From: Zonotrichia leucophrys gambelii | Lineage: Eukaryota > Chordata > Aves > Passeriformes > Passerellidae | Direction of reading: 5' to 3' | Length of the DNA: 64,000 nucleotides | Assembly (NCBI RefSeq): GCF_028769735.1 | Contig: NC_088171.1 | Location: 57,629,613 to 57,693,612, forward strand | Notes under the pieces: model-generated | The model's input: the letters and a program-made list of their open reading frames with translations, nothing else | Told to the model about the DNA's origin: nothing | The model's database searches: none | Part shown: positions 49,886 through 60,279 of the stretch, in pieces | How positions within the stretch are numbered: position 1 is the first letter of the stretch | Layout of the letters: every line of letters begins with the position of its first letter | Program-made: the position numbers and the translations under genes

Positions 49886-49967
49886 TGTCTTACCTGCCTC
49901 TACTACACATAAGTAGTATCCTTATTGAGACGAACCGAGCTGTTTCTTATTTATGCCTCAACATATG

Positions 49968-50649
49968 TGACATGTTATGAACAAAAATTCGGTTAATTTT
50001 TTTTTTGTGAGAAAGAGTTACAGGGACGCAGCCAGATCTGTCTCTGCCAGGATTCTTAGTGCTTTGTTATTGTAATACCGGGTCGTTGAGGCTTATCTCC
50101 TCTTTTGTATTAGTAAAAGCCCTGGCTGGGTGGGGTGGATGGCCCTTCCCCAAGGCTGTGCTCTCTTACAGCATAGGGAAGACACCTGAGAGGGTGGGGG
50201 GGGTTATGCAAAGTGACTCCAAAGTCCAGAATGCTTTGTGGGACCACGACTCGAAATGCAACGAGAAAACTCCAAAAACAACGAGCCAAATAAGAATTGA
50301 GAGACCAAAATGATGTCTGGACATGAGGAGCCGATTGCTGAGCCTGCAGAGATGCGGAGTCCCTCTCGCCCTGACCATGAGAGTCGTCCCCAGCGCTGAG
50401 ACTGAGGGGGACCGCACCGACAAAGTAACATCTGACGGGGGACATCACGCCCTAGAGGCTCCCACGAGGACTGGATCCCCCGGATCTGCCCCTAGTGGAC
50501 AGAGCTGCGCATGTCCTCCTCCACTGAGTCGCCCTGGGAGACGCGACGGGGACTGCAGCCCTGCCGAGCCACCCAATCCTGAGCTGATCACTTTTAATAA
50601 AGGCATTAAAAAGGAGAAGAAGTCTCCTGGCCCTGTTTATTTCATGACA
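49968..50649 (+). mobile_element. Solo LTR (family L5) with 5-bp target duplication
   Basis: The LTR spans 49973-50644 and TGACA flanks it at 49968-49972 and 50645-50649. It runs TGTTATGAAC...GTTTATTTCA with AATAAA near 50596. It is the same family as 15261-15959, in the opposite orientation. The 163-codon frame at 50323-50814 crosses its 3' end and is not a gene. Confidence 0.9.
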
Positions 50650-50679
50650 CGTACAGTGAAAGATTCTTGTAAGACTGTG

Positions 50680-51570
50680 CCAGTATCCCTATCCCTGGAG
50701 AGGCTTCACCTGGCAACCAATCAGGGCAGAGAAAGCCTCCACGATGGGGCAAATACCTGGATGCCTGCAAAGAATGATGGGATGCCTGGGAAACCAAGCT
50801 GTGGAGAACCTTAGCACATAAAAGCAGCTAAATATGACACAACGGAAGTGGTTTTGCTTTGGGTGTCTTGGAGTGAAGGGGGCTCACTTGTAGGGTCTGC
50901 TCGGCCTCCCCACCCCCCTCACCTTGCATTTTCCTCCCTGTGTCTTGCTTCATCCTTCCTGTAAACCAACTTATCATCGTGACAACCTCATGCTTCGCTG
51001 CCTCCCCAATGGAGTGGGTGTCACTGCAGCCCCCTGCCCCAGCCGTGCTTCCCAGGCACAGCCGCCACCGCCAGCCTGCACGCAGCCAGGTCCACTTGCC
51101 ACCCAAAATGCAACTGCTGCCGCCATCGCTGTGTTTACTGCCCTGCCCACCGCACCAACCTACTGTATCAATAGCCCACAGCAACCAGCCTGACGCCGCC
51201 ACCTGTACTCGATCATGCCTGCAGTTGCCGCGCCTCAACCATAGGATCCTGCAGCTGCTCCAGGCCTGCGCCTGCGGCCATGGCAGCCTGTTCCCTGCCA
51301 ACGGAAGGAACATGCAGCCTGCTACTGTTTGGAAATCGTGCCCTGCCATGGGAGTCCATGCAAATGCAATGTGGTTCACAGCACGCACACTCTGCCTGCT
51401 AAGCTGACAAAGAACTGAGATTCTTGTGGTAATGCAGTCCTGTCTTCTGTTTCTTTCCCCCACTCTCTCTGCTCCTTTTCCTATCCCTCTTTGATAGGAA
51501 CACTTACCCTTTTGTTTTATCAATAAACAGTTCTCAGACAAAATATTTCTGTGTTTGCGCTTTATTTTCA
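50680..51570 (+). mobile_element. LTR-like block with CCAAT, TATA-like and AATAAA signals
   Basis: In order on + there are CAACCAATCAGG (about 50714), CACATAAAAGCAGC (about 50816), a long GC-rich middle, a CT-rich run and TCAATAAACAG (about 51520), ending near TTTATTTTCA at 51570. This fits U3-R-U5. The 247-codon minus-strand frame over 51571-50828 and the 155-codon + frame overlap in GC-rich DNA and have no known domain. Confidence 0.4.
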
Positions 51571-51599
51571 TCCAAGAAATCTATCAAAAGAATCCTTCT

Positions 51600-52215
51600 T
51601 GTAATATATGGTAGGAATAATTCATGCTAATAAACAATGTATGTTATAAAAGATTGTAAAAATTCAAACACGTCTCTGACCACCCCAGCCCGAGAGCAGA
51701 TGTCTAGTCAGATCACAACGAATTCGCAGCTAAGATAACAATCGATGCTTTAGCATAAGAGTAGATGCTTCCAGGGTGATGATCCGCCTAAGAGCGATCA
51801 TTGCCTTGCTGATTGCATCCATCAAGATAGTCAGCAACGACGCCAAACTTATACATCTGAATACATGGGTTCCCCAGAGCCCATCAACGCTGACTCCACA
51901 CCTAGAGCCGATCTTTGTCCAGCTCTGCACATTGAAAAGAACAATGAAGAATGTGAAGAATTACAAAAGAAATTGGGACACTTTGCCTCGGGCACAATAA
52001 ACTGTATAAAACCTCACTGCAAGAAGCAGCATTCATGAACAGGGAGACTCTGGCACTCTAGGGATCGGGTCCAGGTTCACCCAGCACCGATCCCCGGCTT
52101 GACGCTGCCTCTTTGGCTGTGGTGGTTTCAGAGACCGAAATTCGGTCGCACAGAAAGATTAATAAATCTTTTTGAAATTTTTGGTAATTTGGCTCACGAT
52201 TGATCATTTATAATA
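51600..52215 (+). mobile_element. LTR-like element, sense
   Basis: The candidate start is TGTAATATATGG. Within it are GTCAGATCACAACGAATTC, GCACAATAAACTGTATAAAACC (AATAAA and TATA-like close together, about 51987-52010) and AGATTAATAAATCTTTTTG (about 52157). A GACCGAA/TTCGGTC palindrome with one middle base lies at 52133-52147. The last bases and target duplication are not resolved. Confidence 0.45.
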
Positions 52216-53404
52216 TCCCCGACTCCCACTTTTATGGCGTCACTGGACCCTTGTTCATTCTGTATCATCATAGTGACACAATTGCTGTTCTTATAAAGCA
52301 TGTTTTGCTGTCCTAGCTTCTTTAGTGAACTTAGACCTCCTTAAATAAGACAAAAAATATATTTCAATCATTCTTCAGAAAATCTTTAACTAGCATTTTG
52401 TTAAAGATTCTGGGAATAGTGTATGTCACTGCCCAACACCCATATGTGGTAATACACGGGAAAAGACAAACCTGTAATGAGAAGTTGCATTTATTTGCTA
52501 TCACATCAATACAACAGTTAAAAAACACAAGCCCAGTCACAAAGCAATTGTTCATATAACCAGACAACAAACCCTTTCCTAGATGTACTGGTCTATAGCC
52601 ATGAGTATTTCTTTGCCAACCGATTGGACTGAACTCCGTCAAAAATCCAAGCAAGTTAACCCCCCACACACCACATATTACATGAAGGCAAGAACTTATG
52701 AGGCATAAGCCAACATGCCCTTTCAAGACCATCTACGCTATGAGTGAGAATATATTCACCATACAATGCAGAGAGAGAAAGAAACAAACTTGCAATATAT
52801 TTGTGTTCAGGTCCAAAGTAAATAACTAAGATACAAAAGGGGAACATCTGGAAAAACTTTGCTACTAAGTGGAAGCATCTATTTTGATTAATCCATCTCC
52901 CATATGTGGTGCACTTGAGAAGTCTGTTCCTACAATTATATATAATGTGGCAGTAATCTAACTACTAGCTTTACCTTTACAGCTGGGAGCATATCTAGCA
53001 AAGTACTGTACAGGGATGCAGTTCTCATTAAGAAACAAACAGCAAATTATATTGAAGATGCTGATTGTAATTCTACTTAAAAAAAAAAAAAGAAAATTAT
53101 TCTCTTATTAATTTAAAATGTAAAGCTATATAAGGTTTTCTTTCTCAGTACTTTGCATTTCTCAGTAGAAAGATGCGCTGGAACTATATTCATGTACAAT
53201 CATAGAACAGTTTTCTTCTAAAGAGGATCAACTCAGTCTTATTCGTACCTTAAGCCAGTTTATACAGACATTTAGAAATGCTGTCAGTTACAGTGTTTGT
53301 TTCTTTTTCTTATAGAAGAAAATAGTGGTTTTAACTAATAATAAGAGAGCGTCTAATACTCCGATTTTATAAAAAGCAAAGGAGATACTTAAATAATAGC
53401 CTTC
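52216..53404. other. Unclassified AT-rich DNA
   Basis: The 122-codon minus-strand frame at 52732-52364 has no domain that I recognise. No transposon found. Confidence 0.5.
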
Positions 53405-53530
53405 TTTAAGGCCTTTGATATGGTTCTCTACAACATTTTTCTTTCTAAATTGCTGAGAGATGGACTTGATGGATGGACTCTAGAGAATGAGGAATTGGTT
53501 GGATGATCAAATCCAAAAGAAAGACCTCGA
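53405..53530 (+). mobile_element. CR1 LINE fragment, sense (RT core)
   Basis: It reads AAGGCCTTTGATATGGTTCTC and CTAAATTGCTGAGAGATGGA on +, matching the part of CR1 reverse transcriptase with the AFD motif. It is a short scrap joined directly to the retroviral remnant downstream. Confidence 0.7.
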
Positions 53531-53673
53531 TGCTATGCAAGTACTGCTCAACAATAGGTGGGCAAAAGGCAAAAGCAGCTAAGGCACCACAGGCACCACC
53601 CACCAGAACACCCAGTGACAATGGAGCACAAGAGGGAGTGGTTGGGGGATTAGGTGCCACATCGAGTTCGTAG

Positions 53674-54041
53674 GTGAAAAGGATGGATGTGAATCTAGAA
53701 GGAGAGTTGCATTTATCCAAGTCTCCTATCCCTCCTATCTCCTATCCCTGCAACACCACTTGCACCACACCTTGTCCTACACCCTCAGTTTCCACAAACC
53801 CATTCTATCCTCCTCTGTCTGCAGATGACTGCTGGCGAACTCATGCCAACAGCCCCATCACTGCTTGATATGCCTATTCACAGCCTCAGCATGGAAATGG
53901 AAGCCAGGAGCCAAGCAGCACTCAGTGCTGAGGGTTCTGGTGTGGAGCTGCGAGCACCTGGGATTGCAGAGCACCACATCCCACCGCATCCACAGCCAAA
54001 GCCTGAGAGATGCAAGGAAATACAGGATTCAACATGACCCC
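53674..54041 (+). pseudogene. gag: gag N-terminal/proline-rich remnant of ERV-B
   Basis: The frame at 53674 encodes a Pro/Thr-rich stretch including NPFYPPLSADD, like the flexible phosphoprotein region of betaretroviral Gag. The reading then shifts frame (53825 onwards, LLDMPIHSLSMEMEAR). It stops where the antisense LTR begins at 54042. Assignment depends mainly on its position upstream of clear capsid and nucleocapsid remnants. Confidence 0.4.
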
Positions 54042-54412
54042 TGTGGCAGGGAGAAATGATGAGGAGGACTTCATGGAATCAGAAGGCTAATTAATTACTT
54101 TATTATTATTCTATACTATATTACACTACATCTAAACTGAATCTGCACAAGCATCCAACTCAACTCAACTGCACAGAATCTCGTGACTATCAGCCAACAG
54201 TCCCAACACACACACATGGATTCAATTGATCAGTGAATCAAAACACTCTCACCAGAATCCAATTACCAATTTCCTTCAGGTAAACAACCTCCCACAATGC
54301 ATTCCACTTGTGAACAACACAGGAGCAGTAAATGAGAGAAGAATTGTTTTGATCATTCTTTTCTCTGCTTCTCTCACTGCTTATCTCAGGTTCAGAGAAT
54401 GTGAATCCCACA
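54042..54412 (-). mobile_element. LTR inserted in ERV-B gag, antisense
   Basis: Minus-strand ends are TGTGGGATTCAC (54412) and CTCCCTGCCACA (54042). AATAAA near the 3' end appears on + as TTTATT at about 54100. It interrupts gag-derived sequence. No target duplication was seen, so the exact ends are provisional. Confidence 0.55.
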
Positions 54413-54429
54413 AGGAAATCCCCTCTATT

Positions 54430-55140
54430 AACAGATTTACGGGATCCTAACGGGGGGGCCCAAGTTGTCGCCCCCTTGCTGGCCCTCAGGAGGATGTTTT
54501 TACCATGCAATTGGTATCAGTTACTGTCTCAGCATACGATGAGGTTAGCTTTTGGAAACATATGAAATTAATGGCAGTTGCTAGTGGGGATCTTGAAGGC
54601 ACTGAATGAATTTCTGTACCTATGCCCCCACTGTCCCTGGGTGGCCAAGAGCCTGCAAGTGGGATGACTGGGGAATTTCCAGTGGCTGCAAAACAACAGG
54701 ACTGCACACGATATACATGTCCTCTTTAAATGGCAAATTCTCTCCAAGTTATGTCAGCTAGCTGCCAAATATGGACTAGGGTCTCCAGCTGTAGCAAACA
54801 TGTTACGATTTCTAGTGACCAATGAAATTACACCCTTTGATATCAAGCAAATAACCAAGTTGCTCTGTACCCTGATTCAATACATGCTGTCCACCTGACA
54901 GCAATTTGCGGAATAGCAAGGGCTGCATAATTTGGAGGTGTCACAGCAAAATCCACATGTTGAAATAGGGGTACCTCAACTTCTGGGTTTGCCTCCCATA
55001 GATAACCCAGTTACAAGCATGCCTAAATCCCTTGATATTGGCACAGGCAAGAGACTTAGGAATGCAAGCCCTGATGAAAGCTGCAAACATGGCAACACCA
55101 ACTCAGAGATATGCAACAATTAGGCAGGGCCCCAAAGAGC
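54430..55140 (+). pseudogene. gag: gag capsid remnant of ERV-B
   Basis: The capsid forms the shell of the retroviral core. Translated segments around 54730-54920 read LSKLCQLAAKYGLGSP and TPFDIKQITKLLCTLIQYML, matching the pattern of a betaretroviral capsid N-terminal domain. Stops and frameshifts occur before and after (for example TGA near 54897 and TAG near 54914). Its distance to the nucleocapsid knuckles suggests the C-terminal capsid has decayed. Confidence 0.6.
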
Positions 55141-55294
55141 CTTATATGCAATTCACAGAATGATAACAAGATGCAAATAGTAAATAATGATGAAAAAAAA
55201 TCAGCTGATATTGCAATTGGCATGAGACAATGCAAATGAAGATTGCAGGAAAGCTATGGACCTATTACCAAGAGAAAATCCATTCTTAGATTAA

Positions 55295-55708
55295 ATGAAT
55301 TGTGCATGTGCTAAATTTGGAACTGAATCCTATAACATGGCTTTGTTATCTAATTCCTTTGCAGCTGCTGTGAGATTGTCATGCCAATGCTATGGATGCA
55401 GGCAACAAGGCAATATGAAAGCAAATTGTCCCCATAAGTCCAACTCATTTGGGACACATTGGAAACAGAGAGCTGTGCCTATAGTGGGAAACTGTTACCA
55501 ATGCAGAAAACCCAATGCATTTTGTCAAGCAATGCAAGTCATGGTAACAGACAATCTCTTAGTGGACAGAGAAACGGGAACAAGAGCGCGAAGGGAATTG
55601 CACACAGAAACAAGCACCTTCCCATCCCCCTGTGCAGGCCTAGGCAACGGTTCACAGGGAAAACAAGAGGATCAGGTGGCATGCATATTTCTACTGCCCA
55701 CACAATAA
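55295..55708 (+). pseudogene. gag: gag nucleocapsid remnant with two damaged zinc knuckles
   Basis: Nucleocapsid binds the viral RNA. The first knuckle (about 55387-55430) is CYGCRQQGNMKANC, a CX2CX4HX4C motif with His changed to Asn. The second (about 55492-55525) starts CYQCRKPN and is shortened so that the His is lost. Two knuckles are typical of alpha- and betaretroviruses, against one in most gammaretroviruses, which separates this provirus from ERV-A. Confidence 0.72.
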
Positions 55709-55768
55709 CTATAGACTCATTAAAGGTACATAAAATCCTCCTTGAGGCCCATGGGCCTACTGGGAAAG

Positions 55769-55981
55769 GATAAAGTGCATTACTATCAGGACAATCAAGT
55801 GCAATGTTACAGGACATTTTTGCCCACTCTGGAGTTACAGGTGCAGACTATACTGGACAAATATGTGCTGTAGTATCAGTACCTACTCCTCCTGTAAATA
55901 TTCCAGCTAAAAGTCATATTGCTCAACCTGTACCTTTCAAATCTTTTGTTCCTACAACAGACTCAAAGCTGCGAGGAAACT
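55769..55981 (+). pseudogene. Retroviral dUTPase C-terminal remnant
   Basis: dUTPase converts dUTP to dUMP and keeps uracil out of viral DNA; in betaretroviruses it is fused in front of the protease. From 55775 the frame includes LLSGQSSAM and then GVTGADYTGQI and IPAKSHIAQPVPF, matching the later conserved dUTPase motifs. The catalytic first half is missing and a TAA lies at 55769. A TGA at 55979 separates it from the protease in the same frame. Confidence 0.65.
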
Positions 55982-55992
55982 GAGGCTTCAGG

Positions 55993-56320
55993 TTGACGGG
56001 GGAACCTCAGGTTGCATCAGATCAAAGACTAAATATGGTTTGTATTCTTACAAATCCATCCCACATCAAGGTTAGTGGGATGATAGATACTGGAGCAGAT
56101 GTTAGTATCATATCTGCTAACACATGGCCTCAATCATGGCCCAACACAGCTGTAGGATCTGTTGTTGCTGGCCTTGGAGGTACCACAAAGTTACTTGAGT
56201 AGTAAGCCTGTGTCAGTTAAAAATCCAGTAGGAGAGACAGCCACAATCCATCCCTATGTTACTGTTGCACCACTCAGCCTATGGGGAAGGAATGTCTCGT
56301 CAGCATAGGGGATTCGGCTG
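55993..56320 (+). pseudogene. pro: Retroviral aspartic protease remnant
   Basis: The protease cuts Gag and Pol into mature parts. The active-site motif IDTGADVSII is intact at 56083-56112, and GLGG (about 56170) fits a flap-like segment. The frame stops at TAG 56200, and the homology goes on in another frame to LWGRNVSSA near 56280, the usual end of retroviral proteases. No G-patch tail is seen. Confidence 0.78.
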
Positions 56321-56369
56321 GGAACAGATTTTTAACAGGGGCCACTGTGCTGAAGGGCGCAAAGCATCC

Positions 56370-56788
56370 TACACCAATTTAAATACTTAGGAGTTAAAAT
56401 ATCAGACCAAACAATACAACCACAAACAATTCAATTTTCAGCCAAGATGCAAACATTAAATGATGCACAAAAAATTTTGGGTGTCATCAACTGGGTACAA
56501 CCCTATTTAGGGTTAATTACCCCATAATTATCACCTTGTTTAATATTCTTAAGGCAACCCTGAGTTAACTTCTGCAAGAAAATTAACTCCAGAAGCAAAA
56601 ACCACACTCGAAACAATAGACTGGTCCATAGCAAACAGACAAGTTTACTGACTATGCCCTGAGGTTTCTATTACAATAGTCATTGTTATTACTGTTTTAC
56701 ATGCTACAGGTATTATTAGTCCATGGGACACTCAGTGGTCTTACCCACTACACATTTTAGAATGGGTCTTTAATTACCTATCACCTAC
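56370..56788 (+). pseudogene. pol: Reverse transcriptase thumb/connection remnant
   Basis: Reverse transcriptase copies viral RNA to DNA. At 56376-56523 the frame reads KYLGVKISDQ, LNDAQKILGVINWVQPYLG, the conserved thumb-region pattern. Fingers and palm, including the YxDD catalytic site, are missing between the protease remnant and this point, so a large internal deletion has occurred. Connection-like sequence (WDTQWSYPLHILEWVF) runs up to the LTR at 56789. Confidence 0.75.
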
Positions 56789-57686
56789 TGTGAGAGTCTT
56801 TCCAAATTTTCCCTCATCTGCCTCACGATTGTCATTGGGGGACCACTGAAGAGAAGACCCCCCCCCATCTGGAATCTCTGGCTCTGAAGGAGCCAAAGGC
56901 CCTGAGACCTGAAAGGACAGTGTTAAGTTATTGTTTTCACAGGTGTGTTTGCTGTATGCTACACTGAGAAGAAGAAGGGGCACTGGACCCTTTTTGCAAC
57001 AATGGCTTTTGGAAGCTGTCCCACCTCTCAGCCTGGCTGGACTTCTCCTGAGTTTCGGGTGGTCTCCCACAGAAGACCCTCACCTGTTTTACAACCACTG
57101 TGACAGACAGACTGAGATGTAAGAAGCCTCTCCATCAAGGACTGAGACATGATGTGAAAAGGCCCTTCTCCTTCCAAGGACTGGGACAGAAACTTCCAAG
57201 CTGGGGGAGGTGTGTGGGGGAGGCAAGCTGACCAAAGTGAGATGTTTGCCTGCAGGTTGTGACCACTGGACCATGAAAACAATGGCTCTTGTTTACTGCT
57301 GAGAACATAGACTACCTGTTACATCTATTCCCTATTGTATCTGTTCCCCTCCCCCCTCAAAATTTTCAATAATAAAAACCTCTGAGTTAGCTAGAGATTT
57401 TGACATCTCCCCGGACATGGCCTGGTGAGCTTTCAATGGCTAGATCTTGAAGGATAAAAGCAGCATCACATTTTGGTAGCTATACCCATCCCCCCTCTCC
57501 TCCTCCCTCTTTTCCTTTTCTCATTTTTTTCCCCGATTCTCCTCACCAATGCATTTCTGTTGTTGGTTATTTCAATAAAACTGCATTTGTTGATTTGTTA
57601 CTGCAAATCCCCTGTGCCTTTGTTGGTTATTTTGCACCTTAAAATCACCGTGTCACCCGTTCACTGGGACGGATCACAACACCTAT
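56784..57686 (+). mobile_element. LTR insertion a in ERV-B pol, likely 5-bp duplication
   Basis: The LTR is placed at 56789-57681 (TGTGAGAG...CACAACA), flanked by CCTAC (56784-56788) and CCTAT (57682-57686), a 5-bp duplication with one difference. AATAAA-type signals occur near 57370 and 57575, so it may be composite. pol homology stops on the left and resumes on the right. Confidence 0.6.
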
Positions 57687-57893
57687 CCAGTCACAAACTG
57701 TTGCAACTGGGCGGTATCAGAAAACACTGTGTTGTCTTTGAAACTGCTAAACAGTTGCACACCCTTGAAGGGTCTCACTGTTTTTACTGATGAGTGTGGG
57801 AAAACAGGAAAAGCCATTGTGACGAGGAAAGATGACAATGAATGGCAAACAGTAGAGCTTCACGATAGCAAATCACCTCAGTTAGTGGAATTA
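57687..57893 (+). pseudogene. pol: RNase H N-terminal part
   Basis: RNase H removes the RNA strand during reverse transcription. TVFTDECGKTGKA at about 57777-57815 contains the first catalytic Asp of the domain, and SPQLVEL lies just before the next insertion. The upstream piece is in a different frame. Confidence 0.75.
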
Positions 57894-58295
57894 TGTGAAG
57901 AGGGTCCCGCAGAGAGCCAGCCAAGTAACAATTACACTGATACAGTTACATATCATTCTCCCTTTATTGCCTGAACAATGCTCTTTTTATACACATTTCC
58001 CTTGTGCATGCAGCAGCCAACTATCTACGATTGGTAGCACAACCTCACTCACACGTCTGCTACTCTATTTCATTGGTAAGCGTCAAGGCACCAGATGATT
58101 GGGTACAGCCCTTTTTGTGGTTAAAGCATCTGGTCTAACATCCATCTTAGCTCTTGCAACATCACAACATTTCCTCTTTCTGGGCCTTCAAGGTGACACC
58201 AAGGACATCACTCCCTTGTTAGGTTAAGGCTGGGTTGCCCAGTGCCTCTAGGGACAACCCATGCCCGTGATCAATGAGGAACTCCTCTACAATTA
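57890..58295 (-). mobile_element. Solo LTR insertion b inside RNase H, 4-bp duplication
   Basis: The LTR is 57894-58291, with ATTA on both sides (57890-57893 and 58292-58295). Ends are TGTGAAGAGG and CCTCTACA on +, an inverted terminal match. On the minus strand a TATAAAAAGAGC box (about 57990) precedes AATAAA (TTTATT on + at about 57961), so its orientation is opposite to the host provirus. RNase H resumes in the same frame after the second ATTA. Confidence 0.8.
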
Positions 58296-58590
58296 TGTGC
58301 TGTAGCCATGGCTTTTCAATGTTTCCCTCATGTTCCCTTAAACTTTGTAACTGATTCTGTTTATGTTGCAGACCTCACACAATGATTGAACTGATCACTG
58401 TTAAAAGAAATTGATAATGCTGCATTATTTGAATTGTTAAAAACTTTGTGGCATGCAATCCAAGACAGAACTTGTTCCTGTTATGTGTTGCATGTTAGGA
58501 GTCATACAAATTTGCCTGGCTTTATAGTAGAAGGTAATGCACAAGCTGATTGGCTAGCCAGCCCTGCCTGGACAGCACCACAGCCAGACA
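58296..58590 (+). pseudogene. pol: RNase H C-terminal part
   Basis: It continues directly from the interrupted codon stretch. VTDSVYVADL (about 58347) carries a catalytic Asp, and HVRSHTNLPG (about 58489-58518) with GNAQADWLA (about 58533) carries the usual His region and last Asp. There are stops at 58383 and nearby. Confidence 0.8.
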
Positions 58591-58599
58591 TGCTGAAAC

Positions 58600-58784
58600 A
58601 AGCGAGAGCATCACATGCCTTTTTTCACCAAGGTGCTAGGCCTTAAAAAACAGGTTTTTTTAACAAATATCGAGGCCTGCAATGTTGTTAATACCTGTGC
58701 TGATCATCAAGGCCACACTGCATCAGAGCACACCCCTGTAGTTTGTAAGACTTGCAAATTTCCCAGACAGATGTTACACATATT
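58600..58784 (+). pseudogene. pol: Integrase N-terminal zinc-domain remnant
   Basis: HAFFHQGA at about 58611 supplies the two His of the HHCC domain, and the Cys region follows in another frame near 58674-58712, where the second Cys pair is damaged (CADHQ). Frameshift near 58640. The homology stops at the LTR at 58785. Confidence 0.65.
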
Positions 58785-59811
58785 TGTAGCATTGTATGTT
58801 TTATATATGGGTTTATTGTAAATCTGGTTAATTTTATAAGTTAAGAATTTGGTTTGACCCTCGGTTCCCCCCATGTTCTCCCTCTTAATGGTTTGTTCCT
58901 CCAGCCAGTTACCTGTCAATCATTGTAACTGTCCCCCTTTCATTTAGAGAAATTTCTGTGTCAATCTTCCCTTACCTAACATATGATTTGTCCCCTGAGC
59001 CTTTTCCCTCCCCTGGGCCCTTCCAATTGGTTCAGTGTGTCCCTCACCCCCACCTCCCCCAGGTTTTGTTCATTGGTCCCTCGTGTCCCTGTCCGTTAGA
59101 CCTTTCCCCTTTATCAGTGCCTCCCTAACAGTTTTTACCTGACACTGTCACTGGCCCGGCCTGGGTCAAATAAAGCGCCTTGGCATCCAAATACGTGTCC
59201 ACTCCTTCCTTCCTTTGTGTTGGAGATTTTTTCAGAGATGGCTTAGAAGGCAGCTGTGAGGAGCAGATTCTCACAGCCGGTTTCTGTAAACAGCAGAGGT
59301 TCTCAGGTTGTTTTTAATTACAAGTAAAAGTGACAAACATGAAGGCCTTGAGAACCTGGCATACCAGGGTTCTCAGGCAGCTTTCTCATAACAGGTGGAT
59401 ATTCTATCTTTGGCTGTTTTGGGAAAGCGAAAATAATTTTGAGAACCTAAATCTTGGTATTGGAAACATAAGGAGGAGTTGGTATGTTATCTCTGACCTA
59501 TTGTGAGCTCAGATTTTGCAATATGCATGAACTTGATTAACACTGTTATAAAAAGTGCCTGATTGATTAATAAATCGGAGTTGATGCTGATCAATGAAAG
59601 ATGGGTCTCTCCCTCCATTCTTCAATACCTTTGCCTCAGCACTTGCAGTCCTGCTCTCGCCTGCATCACCACACAGCAGACAGAGCCACTACTCAGGGGT
59701 TCTCACCGAGAACCTGGGAGTGGTGGAATTCGTAGTCTCCATTGGTCACTCCGGGAGTGGCTAGCCGGACCCGTCAGCTCCAGTGGCCGTGTAAGCGAGG
59801 CTGCACATATT
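58779..59811 (+). mobile_element. LTR insertion c in the integrase, 6-bp duplication, probably with a second LTR inside
   Basis: The interval 58785-59805 has ends TGTAGC...GGCTGCA (inverted match TGTAGC/TGCAGCC) and CATATT on both sides (58779-58784, 59806-59811). AATAAA occurs near 59169 and again near 59570. The second signal belongs to sequence related to the family D LTR of 21048-21502, so one LTR seems to lie inside another. Integrase homology resumes after 59811. Confidence 0.68.
59256..59640 (+). mobile_element. Family D LTR-related segment, sense
   Basis: It matches the reverse complement of 21048-21502 in several blocks: GAGCTCAGATTTTGCAATAT, GATTAACACTGTTATAAAAA and GATGCTGA..CAAT..AAAG. 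TATA and AATAAA lie only about 25 bp apart in both copies. Likely start TGTGAGGAGC near 59256; the end near CTTCAATACC is not fixed. Confidence 0.65.
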
Positions 59812-60170
59812 TCTGATTTTGTGCAGCTAAAGTATGCACATGTTTCAGTAGGCATCTCTTCATCCACTATATGGGCTTCAGTTGATGCTGGAAAAAAAAG
59901 CCATGATGCTATTGCACATTAGCAGCTAGCCTTTGTTGTCCTAGGCATTCTCCACACCATTAAAACTGATAATGGCCTTACCTATATGTCACAGAAAACT
60001 CATCAATTCTTGCAATTATGGGGTGTGTCACATCTCACACCCCATAATTCCTTCCGTTCCTTATTTCCCTATAGGCCAAGCCATTGTTGAGCATGCCCAT
60101 GGCACTTTGAAGCGCATCCTAGAAAAACAAAATGGGGAATGTCTGGTGAAACCCCACAAAGTAGGGGCAT
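59812..60170 (+). pseudogene. pol: Integrase catalytic core remnant
   Basis: Integrase splices viral DNA into the host genome. The frame reads YAHVSV then TIWASVDAGKK, IKTDNGLTYMS (about 59963-59996, with the second catalytic Asp) and, in another frame, GQAIVEHAHGTLKRILEKQ (about 60074-60130, with the catalytic Glu). A stop (TAG 59920) and a frameshift near 60050 break it. The C-terminal domain is not evident. Confidence 0.8.
60014..60049. repeat. Perfect 14-bp-arm inverted repeat in the integrase remnant
   Basis: AATTATGGGGTGTG at 60014-60027 pairs perfectly with 60036-60049 around an 8-nt loop. Confidence 0.9.
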
Positions 60171-60279
60171 AGTCAGTAAATTTGTCTGTTTGCTACGACC
60201 CACTCTATTGTTTCGAGTGTGGCTTTTGCTTCTGGAGTTAATTTCCTTGCAGAAGTTAACTCAATCTGGATGAAGCATC

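Noticed and set aside
50828..51571. 247-codon minus-strand frame
   Set aside because: It lies in a GC-rich LTR-like block, overlaps + frames, and shows no domain.
51600..52260. Primer-binding site TGGCGTCACTGG after the LTR-like block
   Set aside because: It begins TGGCG but matches no common primer site well, and the LTR end is unresolved.
53405..54041. 5' LTR of ERV-B
   Set aside because: I searched by eye for the TGTGATGGCTAG start and the CTGCAACA end seen at 60399-60733 and found neither upstream.
54042..54412. Target-site duplication for the antisense LTR in gag
   Set aside because: Flanks (GACCCC and AGGAAA) do not match, so no duplication is claimed.
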